49,689 nt of DNA, taken from positions 29,069-78,757 of the forward strand of contig JAJZNE010000170.1 of NCBI GenBank assembly GCA_021847995.1, written 5' to 3'. Made by a program: the position numbers and the translations under genes. This document shows positions 43,029 to 49,689 of this stretch, piece by piece; position 1 is the stretch's first letter, and each line of letters begins with the position of its first letter. Below the pieces are notes generated by a model. That model was not told the DNA's origin. It did not search any database and worked only from the letters and a program-made list of their open reading frames with translations. Source of the DNA: Pseudomonadota bacterium (GTDB lineage: Bacteria > Pseudomonadota > Alphaproteobacteria > Acetobacterales > Acetobacteraceae).

Positions 43029-45467
43029 TCATTCTTCCTCCGCCGTGTCCGGCAGAGCGACCGGCTTCGGTTGGCCGAAGGCGGCGCGGCGCCAGTGGCG
43101 CGGGGTGGTTTTGTACTGTGCCGTGCACAGGCAGGCGACCGCGTGCTCCAGCTCATGGCGATCGAGGATCCGGGTGCGCGACAGCCAAGTTTGCGCCAGC
43201 AGCGCCGATCCCGCCAGCACCTGGGCAAATGCCCGCGTCAGCAGCGCCGGGCCGCTCGACAGCCACAGCAGATCCTCATCGCCGCGATTGATCGACTCCG
43301 CCGCGTGATCGAGCGCGAGGCACAGCACCGGATGCAAGGGAGCGGCGGCGAGGAAGTTGTTGCTGAGCGTGCCGATATCCTCCTGGAACGCGACGAACCC
43401 GGCCTGCGGCGGCAGCCAGTCGTCGAGCGGGCGCAGGCAGCGGTCGTCGGCATCGGCATAGACCCCGCCCTCCGCCGCCAGCCACGCGAGACGAAACAGA
43501 TCCGCCTTCTTCGCCGGCTCGCGCGCCCGCAGATAGGCACGCAGCACCGCCGGGGCACAGCGTTCGGCCAGGAACGTCCGCGCGCCGGCATCATCGAAGC
43601 GGACATGGCGCCAGGACGGGTTGCGCTCCCGCCAGCTTTCCATCAGCCGCGCGACATCCTCGGGCGGGAGCGGCTGATCCCAGTACTGCATCACCGTGCG
43701 CGGGACCATCCCTGCCCCGGCCGCCCCGCCTGTCCCGCCTGTCCCGCCGGGGCGCCAGCCGCCGGTCCGGCGCAGAGCGCGCAGCAGGGTGATCGCCGCC
43801 GGCGTGAAACCGGGGGCGGCGCGCACCAGCGCCAGCAGTTGCGCAATCCGCTCCTCCTCGGCGCCCAGTGCCTCAGCCGCCTGCAATGCTTCGATCAGCG
43901 GCGCGTCCAGGGCGAATTCGTTGAACACCTCGCCGATCCAGGTATGCATCAGATGCGGCGACAGGCCCTGCGCCCGCTGCCCCTGCGCACGCAGGCGCTG
44001 CATGATCGCGAGATGCGCCCGCGCCGTCGGCAGATCGAGCCGCACCAGGCTGGCGCGCGCCAGCGTCTCGTGCATCCCGGGCAGCGTGGCGTCCTCGGCG
44101 ATGGCGCGGCGGAAGGCGGCGACCGCTTCGTCCAGATCCCAGCGCTGTTCCGCCACCAGACCGTGCGCGAAGTGCAGATAGGCACGCTCGCGCGGGGTGG
44201 CGGCGGGGGCGGCGGCCAGGCAGTCGTCGATCGCCGCGAAATCGCCGGACAGGCGCTCGTTCTCGAACCACTCGTACCACAGCCAGAAATGTCCCGGCGC
44301 CGCGGCGACGGCCCGGCGCACCACCGCCAGCGCCTCCTCCCGCGCGCCGGCGCTGCGCAGCAGGGCGGCACGGCGCTGGGCGATTTCGGGCAGGGCACCG
44401 ACCTGCCGCTCCGCCCCCTCCAGCACCGCCAGCGCCTCATCCGGCCGGCCGAGATCGGTCAGCGCCTGCGCCAGCACGCCATGCACCCAGGGCGGCGCGG
44501 TGGGCAGCCGGGCGGCGCGGCGCAGCGGCGGCAATGCCGCCTCCGGCTGGCCGGCGGCTCGCAGCATCTCGCCCAACTGGGCCAGCGCCTCGCCGGCCAG
44601 CGCCTCGACCTCGGCGGCTTGGGCGAACCACGCCTGCGCCTCCGCCAGATGGCCGAGCGCCTGCTCCTCCAGCGCAATGTCGAGCAGGAACCGCCGCCGT
44701 TCCGGGAAGCGCTCATAGCCGGCGCGGAAGGCTTCCAGCGCCGCCGCGCGGTTGCCGGCGGCACGCTCGACGAGGCCGAGGCCCTCCCACGGATGGGCGC
44801 CGCCGACGCCGCGCCCGATCAGCTGCTGCAGGATCCCGCGCGCCGCAGCGAACCTGCCGGCGTCGCTGTGTTCACGGGCGAGCTCCAGCCAGACGCCGTC
44901 ACTCTCCGGCGCGCGCGTGATCGCCGCGGTGAGATGGGCGACGGCCGCGTCATGGTCCTTGCGCAGCCGTGCGCACAGGCCGAGGCCGGCGAGGGCCTGC
45001 CAGGAGTCGGGGTCTTCCTCCAGCACCTCACGAAACAACGGCTCCGCTTCCGCCGCCCTGCCCTGCTCGCGCAGCGTGGTGGCATATTCGAGCCGCAGCG
45101 TCCGCTCGCGCGGCGCGGCCGCCAGGGCGGTTGCCAGATAGGCCGCCGAACGCGGCAGATCGCGCCGCATGCGCGCGCACAGGCCAAGCCCGGCCAGCGC
45201 ATGCCAGGACTGCGGATGATCGGCGCGGAGGGCGCGATAGACCGATTCCGCCTCCGCCACCCGCCCCTGCTCGCGCAGCGTGGTCGCCAGTTCGACGCGA
45301 CAGTGCAGAACGCCGGGCGCGAGCTCCAGCGCGCGCCGCAGCCATGCCACCGCCTCCTCCGCCGCGCCCGCCCGGCGGGCCGCGAGGCCGCGTTCCAGGG
45401 CGGCGGCGGCGGTCAGGCCTTCCGCCATCTGCGGCGCGGCAAGGATTGAGGGGGCAATGTCCGGCAT
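43029..45467 (-). CDS. TPR-repeat protein with C-terminal GT32-type glycosyltransferase domain
   Basis: An 812-residue fusion. Residues about 20-560 are at least ten TPR-like helical repeats (for example VLHCRVELATTLREQGRVAEAESVYRAL and DSWQALAGLGLCARLRKDHDAAVAHL). The catalytic part begins at residue 587 with MVPRTVMQYWDQPLPPEDV. WRHVRFDDAGA and KKADLFRLAWLAAEGGVYADADD follow; D672-A-D674 is the DXD metal-binding motif of GT32 (OCH1-like) enzymes. Such fusions occur in surface polysaccharide loci of alphaproteobacteria. Donor sugar unknown. The TPR part probably recruits other assembly proteins. Confidence 0.9.
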   Translation of the reverse strand: MPDIAPSILAAPQMAEGLTAAAALERGLAARRAGAAEEAVAWLRRALELAPGVLHCRVELATTLREQGRVAEAESVYRALRADHPQSWHALAGLGLCARMRRDLPRSAAYLATALAAAPRERTLRLEYATTLREQGRAAEAEPLFREVLEEDPDSWQALAGLGLCARLRKDHDAAVAHLTAAITRAPESDGVWLELAREHSDAGRFAAARGILQQLIGRGVGGAHPWEGLGLVERAAGNRAAALEAFRAGYERFPERRRFLLDIALEEQALGHLAEAQAWFAQAAEVEALAGEALAQLGEMLRAAGQPEAALPPLRRAARLPTAPPWVHGVLAQALTDLGRPDEALAVLEGAERQVGALPEIAQRRAALLRSAGAREEALAVVRRAVAAAPGHFWLWYEWFENERLSGDFAAIDDCLAAAPAATPRERAYLHFAHGLVAEQRWDLDEAVAAFRRAIAEDATLPGMHETLARASLVRLDLPTARAHLAIMQRLRAQGQRAQGLSPHLMHTWIGEVFNEFALDAPLIEALQAAEALGAEEERIAQLLALVRAAPGFTPAAITLLRALRRTGGWRPGGTGGTGGAAGAGMVPRTVMQYWDQPLPPEDVARLMESWRERNPSWRHVRFDDAGARTFLAERCAPAVLRAYLRAREPAKKADLFRLAWLAAEGGVYADADDRCLRPLDDWLPPQAGFVAFQEDIGTLSNNFLAAAPLHPVLCLALDHAAESINRGDEDLLWLSSGPALLTRAFAQVLAGSALLAQTWLSRTRILDRHELEHAVACLCTAQYKTTPRHWRRAAFGQPKPVALPDTAEEE

Positions 45468-45712
45468 GACGCTCTCCGGGCAGGGCGAAACAATGGCGGC
45501 GATGCAAGCCGCAACGGCGGGGGGAAGGCAAGCCGGAACGAGGAAAATATGACACTACGGATACTGCCGGTTCACGCTCCCTGCGGGTGGTGGTTTCGCA
45601 TGCCGCGCGAAATCTCGTGCTGCGCCTGCAAATTGGGGCTTTTTCGCCACGGCCGGGCAGGCTAGAAATAACGTGTTCGCGCACGTCGTGGGCGACGAAC
45701 GCTGGAGGCACC

Positions 45713-46108
45713 GTGGCCTACATTCCGCCATTCGACCTGATCAAGAACGCTGCCAAGATCACCGCGGTGAAAGGTGAGCTACACGTTACGATCTCGTACA
45801 ATGATTTCATCGGCATCGTGAAAAAGCTGATAACCGGGATCGAAGTCGATTCCGAATGGTACATCGGTCAGTACGATGACGTTGCAAAGGCCATCAAGGC
45901 CGGCGAGATCAGATCGGCGCATGAGCATTTCATCGAACACGGCTATATCGAAGGACGGCTGCCCGGCCCGATCGAGGTCGATGAGAAATGGTATCTGGAA
46001 CAGTATCCCGACGTGGCCGATTCGGTGCGCAAGGGCCTGCACGGTTCGGCCCGGGACCATTTCGCGCGTGACGGGTATCGCGAGGGCCGGCTGCCCTATC
46101 CGATATGA
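45713..46108 (+). CDS. Small protein with two 44-residue YPDVA-type repeats
   Basis: A 131-residue protein with a GTG start (GGAGG five bases upstream). Residues 1-43 are a unique N-terminus. Residues 44-87 and 88-131 are two gapless copies of a 44-residue unit: EVDxxWYxxQYxDVA then GxxxSAxxHFxxxGYxEGRLPxP. The second copy has the canonical YPDVA. I recall this unit from RTX-like and glycosyltransferase-associated proteins, without a clear biochemical role. GC falls to about 45-52% in copy one, far below the neighbours, suggesting transfer or relaxed selection. It lies between the two large glycosyltransferase genes. Confidence 0.85.
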   Translation: MAYIPPFDLIKNAAKITAVKGELHVTISYNDFIGIVKKLITGIEVDSEWYIGQYDDVAKAIKAGEIRSAHEHFIEHGYIEGRLPGPIEVDEKWYLEQYPDVADSVRKGLHGSARDHFARDGYREGRLPYPI

Positions 46109-46167
46109 CGCATCGGCGGCGGGGCGGAGCGCGATGACCGGGGCGCCGACCGGGGGCCGTCGCTGTC

Positions 46168-49100
46168 ATGCCGTCTGAGCCCGACGGCGCGGCGGATGAC
46201 GGGGTGCTGACCTCCGCCCCGGACGCCACGGCGGCGCTGCGGATCGAGGTCGAGCGGGCGACGCAGGCCGGGTTCCTGCACGGGCGGCAGGACCTGTGGG
46301 TGCGCGGCCGGGTCAGCGCGGCGGAGCCGGTCGAGCAGATCGCGCTGCGCATCGGCCGGCAGGAGCTGAGCCGCATCGTGCCCGGCCGCACCGGCACCGC
46401 CGTCGCCGGCCCGGACGGCACGATCGTGACGCAGCACGCCTTCACCTTCTGTCTGAGCCGGCTGGTGGCCGAGGCGCGGGCGCCGTGCCGCTTCGCGGTC
46501 GTTGCCACCACGCCGTCCGGCAGTGTCGCGGAAACCTTCACCGTGGCGCCCGAGCATGACGGCGAAGGCGCGGCCAGCGTGGTCGTGGCCGGGCCGACGG
46601 TGCAGGCCGATGCGCCCGGCGCGGCGCGTGCGCCGATCCTGCTCTATGTCGAGCGGGCCGGGATCGACGCCGATGGTGTGCTGCACGTGATGGGCTGGGC
46701 GCTGTCGGGTGCCCGCATCGTCACCATTCAGGTGTTCGGCGCCGACCGGTTGATCGGCGGCGCCCAGCTCGGCCGCTCCCGCGGCGATGTCGCCGCGGCG
46801 TATCCGGACTGGCCGAACGCCGGCAGTTCCGGCTTCCTGCTGACCGCCCGGCCGCCCGACGCGCTGCGCAACCTGTCGCATCTGCGGATCGAGGCGGTGA
46901 GCCTGAACGGCAGCACGCATGAGGTGATCCGCCCGGTGGTGTCGCTGGAGGCGCCGGAGGCACAGCCGCTGGTCGCCGCGGCCCCCCCCGCCCCCGCCCC
47001 CGCCCTCGCCCCTGGTCCACCGCCGCCGCCGGTGCCGGCCGAGGCGGCGGCGGCGCACCCCATCCGCACCTTCCTCGATGAGGCGCTGCTGGCCGAGGAT
47101 GGGCGGCTGCTGGTGTCGGGCTGGGCGGTGTGCACGGTCGGCATCGTGCGGGTCGAGATCGCGCTCGACGGGGAAGCGGTGGGCGAGGCGGATCTTGCCC
47201 TGCCGCGCCCGGACGTGGGCGATGCCTTCCCGACGATCCCGATGGCCCGCTTCGCCGGCTTCCGCTTCGACGCCAGCATTGGCGAGGCGGCGGAGGGCAG
47301 CCATGAAGTGACCGTGACCGCGGTCAACGGCCTCGGCGAGACGCGGCGCGAGCGGATACCCGTCACCGCGACCAGCCCGGCGGCGGCGCGGGCGGCGGCG
47401 GCGGGCGGCGGCGGCGGCTTCCGGCTGGAGGTCGATATGCCGCAACTGACCGGCGGTGCCGTGGCGCATCCGGTGGCCGGCATGCTGACCATCCAGGGCT
47501 GGTCGCTGGCCGCGGCCAGGATCGTCGCGGTCGAAGTGTTCGTCGATGGCGAACGCAAGGGCGCGGCGCATTACGGCCTCGCCCGCGCCGATGTCGCCGA
47601 GGCGCATCCGGCGCGCGACGATGCGCTGCGTTCCGGCTTCGTCTTCCTCTGCCCGCTGCGCGGCCTGGCGAACGGGCCGCACACCGTCCGCCTGCTCGCC
47701 CGTGCCGCCGACGGAGAGACGGCGACGGAGGAGTTCGGCATCAACGTGCAGGAGGATGCCTCCGCCAGCGCCTATGCCGAGATCCTGCGCCGTCTGCCGC
47801 CGGTGCAGCGCGGGCTCTACGCTGCCCGGCTCGCCGCCGTCGCGACGCCGGTTGCGTTCCGGCTGCTGCTGCGGCTCGATGCCGCGGCCACGCCGGCGGC
47901 GCTGACGGCGACGCTGGCCTCGCTCGCCGCGCAGGTCTGCACGGCGTGGCATCTCGATGCGCTCCCCGTGCGGGGGCGGCGTGAAGCGGCGGCGCTGCGG
48001 GCGCTGCTGGCCGGCCCGTTCGCCGCGCTGGCCCCGCGCGTCACCTTCGCCGCGAAACTGCCGGCGCCGGCCGGGCCGGGGCGGGTGCTGGCCGGCTTCC
48101 TCTCAGCCGGCGACGAACTCGGCGCCGATGCGCTGGCGGAGATCGCGCTCGCCGCCGCCCGCCATCCCGCGGCCGATATTCTCTATGCCGACGAATCGCG
48201 GATCAGCCCGGTGACCGGCGCGCGGGAGGCATTCTTCAAGCCCGGCTGGTCGCCCGATCTGATGCTCGCGACCAACTATCCCGGCCGGCCGTGCTTCATC
48301 GATGCCGGCCTGCTGCGGCGCGCCGGCGTCACCCTGCGCACGCTGGCGGCGGAGGGGGAATACGGCGTGCTGCTGCGCTGCACCGAGCAGGCCGCCGACA
48401 TCCGCCGCCTGCCCCGCCTGCTGTGCCGCCGCGCCGCCGCCGCCCTCGACACGCCGGCGCAGGAGCAGGCGGCGCTCACGGCCGCGGTGGCGCGGCGCGC
48501 CGTGCCCGCGACGGTCACCGAGGGGTGCGCGCCCGGCATCTGGCGCCTCGACCGCCGGCCGACGGAAAGCCCGCTCGTTTCCATCATCATCCCGACCTGC
48601 GCCGCGCATGGCCATATCCGCACCTGCATCGAGACCCTGCGCGCCCGCACCGCCTGGCGCCAGTACGAGATCATCGTCATCGACAACATCCCGCCGACGC
48701 TGCCCGACTGGAAGGCATGGGTCGGCGACAATGCGGACCTCGTCGTCGCGATCCCGGACGCCTTCAACTGGTCGCGCTTCAACAACCGTGCCGTGCAGGC
48801 GGCGCAGGGCGACTACCTGCTGTTCCTGAATGACGACATCGAGGTCATCGCCGATGACTGGCTGGACGCGATGATGGCGCACGCCGTCCGGCCGGAGGTC
48901 GGCATCGTCGGCCCGCAACTGCTCTATCCGGACGGCAAGGTGCAGCACGCCGGCATGTTCCTTTCCTCCCAGGGCCTCGGCCGCCATGCCTTCCGCATGC
49001 TGGAGGGGAGCGACCCCGGCTATTTCGGCCTTGCCCGCACGGCGCGCAACGTGATCGCCGTCACCGGCGCCTGCATGCTGGTCCGCCGCGCCGATTTCGC

Positions 49101-49689
49101 CGCTCTCGAAGGGTTCGACGAGGCGCATGAGATCATCAACAACGACCTCGACTACTGCCTGCGCGCGCACGAGCTCGGCCAGCGCATCGTGTTCACGCCC
49201 GAGGCGCGGCTGATCCACCACGAACTCGCCAGCCGCGACCGGATGGAGGACGTGTTCGACACCGGGCGCTTCGGCCTGCGCTGGCAGCACGTGTTCGCCG
49301 CTGGCGACCCCTATTTCAACCCGCGCCTGTCGCTCCACTGGGACGACTACCGCCCCGACGATGAGCCGGCGCAGGAGATCTTCGTCGGCCATCCGGCGTT
49401 CGAGCGGGCGGAGATCGGCCGCATCCTCGCCCTCAAGCTTGACCATATCGGCGATTTCCTGACCGGCCTGCCGGCGATCCGGCGGCTCAAATCGCTGTTC
49501 CCGGCGGCCGAGCTGCATGTGCTCGCCAGCCCCGCCGCCCGCTCGCTCGCGGCGATGGAGAGCGCGATCGACGGGTTCATCGAGTTCCAGTTCTTCCACA
49601 CCCGCTCCGAACTCGGCCCGCGCGACCTGACGGAGGCGGATTTCGCCGAGCTGGAGGGGCGGCTGGCGCCGTACGGGTTCGACCTCGCC
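46168..49689 (+). CDS. Giant multi-domain glycosyltransferase: beta-modules, GT2, GT9 (partial at window end)
   Basis: 1174 residues are visible, with no stop before the window edge. Four related beta-rich modules occupy residues about 24-130, 155-260, 297-400 and 420-530. Shared wording is (L)xVxGWA...I..V.VxxDGxxxGxAxxGxxRxDVAxAxP...SGFxF, with a Pro/Ala linker between the second and third. A helical region follows. The GT2 domain starts near residue 801 (SPLVSIIIPTCAAHGHIRTC) and has NDD at 888-890 in LFLNDDIEV and a GACMLVRRADF segment. From about residue 1080, ILALKLDHIGDFLTGLPAIR opens a GT9 (heptosyltransferase-like) domain cut by the window. Ribosome-binding site is weak. Confidence 0.88.
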   Translation, partial: MPSEPDGAADDGVLTSAPDATAALRIEVERATQAGFLHGRQDLWVRGRVSAAEPVEQIALRIGRQELSRIVPGRTGTAVAGPDGTIVTQHAFTFCLSRLVAEARAPCRFAVVATTPSGSVAETFTVAPEHDGEGAASVVVAGPTVQADAPGAARAPILLYVERAGIDADGVLHVMGWALSGARIVTIQVFGADRLIGGAQLGRSRGDVAAAYPDWPNAGSSGFLLTARPPDALRNLSHLRIEAVSLNGSTHEVIRPVVSLEAPEAQPLVAAAPPAPAPALAPGPPPPPVPAEAAAAHPIRTFLDEALLAEDGRLLVSGWAVCTVGIVRVEIALDGEAVGEADLALPRPDVGDAFPTIPMARFAGFRFDASIGEAAEGSHEVTVTAVNGLGETRRERIPVTATSPAAARAAAAGGGGGFRLEVDMPQLTGGAVAHPVAGMLTIQGWSLAAARIVAVEVFVDGERKGAAHYGLARADVAEAHPARDDALRSGFVFLCPLRGLANGPHTVRLLARAADGETATEEFGINVQEDASASAYAEILRRLPPVQRGLYAARLAAVATPVAFRLLLRLDAAATPAALTATLASLAAQVCTAWHLDALPVRGRREAAALRALLAGPFAALAPRVTFAAKLPAPAGPGRVLAGFLSAGDELGADALAEIALAAARHPAADILYADESRISPVTGAREAFFKPGWSPDLMLATNYPGRPCFIDAGLLRRAGVTLRTLAAEGEYGVLLRCTEQAADIRRLPRLLCRRAAAALDTPAQEQAALTAAVARRAVPATVTEGCAPGIWRLDRRPTESPLVSIIIPTCAAHGHIRTCIETLRARTAWRQYEIIVIDNIPPTLPDWKAWVGDNADLVVAIPDAFNWSRFNNRAVQAAQGDYLLFLNDDIEVIADDWLDAMMAHAVRPEVGIVGPQLLYPDGKVQHAGMFLSSQGLGRHAFRMLEGSDPGYFGLARTARNVIAVTGACMLVRRADFAALEGFDEAHEIINNDLDYCLRAHELGQRIVFTPEARLIHHELASRDRMEDVFDTGRFGLRWQHVFAAGDPYFNPRLSLHWDDYRPDDEPAQEIFVGHPAFERAEIGRILALKLDHIGDFLTGLPAIRRLKSLFPAAELHVLASPAARSLAAMESAIDGFIEFQFFHTRSELGPRDLTEADFAELEGRLAPYGFDLA

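Noticed and set aside
42975-45449. 824-codon plus-strand frame over the TPR-GT32 gene
   Set aside because: The minus strand has regular TPR periodicity and the DXD motif; this frame has neither a fold signal nor a ribosome-binding site.
46096-47952. 618-codon minus-strand frame opposite the giant glycosyltransferase
   Set aside because: The plus-strand frame stays open for 1174 codons with recognisable modules and GT domains; the minus frame is its antisense shadow.

Overview
This is a very GC-rich (about 70%) stretch of bacterial chromosome. The best guess for its source is an alphaproteobacterium of the order Rhodospirillales, probably Acetobacteraceae. That rests on the chorismate mutase / hisC / tyrA block divergent from metX-metW, the thrS-infC pair, ScsB/DsbD-like and Hint-domain proteins, and the style of the polysaccharide glycosyltransferases. 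No phage, IS transposase or CRISPR array was seen.

Region 1 (1-4945, minus) is a five-gene dipeptide/oligopeptide-type ABC importer transcribed from a palindromic candidate operator at 4971-4984: Tat-exported binding protein, two permeases, two ATPases (the last cut by the window edge). Region 2 (5124-8906) holds a basic proline-rich hypothetical protein, an intergenic palindromic repeat element, and a DsbD/ScsB-like thiol-disulfide reductase coupled to a methyltransferase. Region 3 (8919-14334, minus) is one long co-directional run: GT4 glycosyltransferase, a possible 28-residue ORF, a lower-GC membrane protein, a GT9 heptosyltransferase-like protein, thrS and infC. infC appears to start at AUA.

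Region 4 (14364-19568) carries an alpha/beta hydrolase, an NAD(P)-dependent epimerase-like protein, a TPR protein, a large MscS-type channel and a small HIG1-like membrane protein. Region 5 (19608-24575) is the most unusual metabolic locus. A TetR regulator heads a tightly overlapped operon (TetR, Nu-class GST, LigE-like GST, peroxiredoxin-like protein, L-2-haloacid dehalogenase, DehI-like protein). A DsbA/FrnE-like protein diverges across a shared promoter with a GACCGGTC palindrome. It looks like a glutathione- and thiol-dependent route for an aromatic ether or halogenated organic compound.

Region 6 (24727-32719) has a cytochrome b561, an RbsABC-type sugar importer with an 11-bp stem-loop after the binding-protein gene, a ChaC-like cyclotransferase, a CBS-domain protein and a Hint-domain protein. 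Region 7 (32792-37622) is amino-acid biosynthesis: metX-metW on the minus strand, chorismate mutase-hisC-tyrA on the plus strand, with a 12-bp tandem repeat between them. Region 8 (37653-42952) contains an O-methyltransferase, a cytochrome c, a DNA methyltransferase fused to an Mrr-like nuclease domain, a large hairpin, a secreted hypothetical protein and tRNA-Gln(CUG). Region 9 (43029-end) is a surface-polysaccharide island: a TPR-GT32 protein, a small two-repeat protein of low GC, and a giant protein with four beta-domain modules, a GT2 domain and the start of a GT9 domain, which runs off the window.
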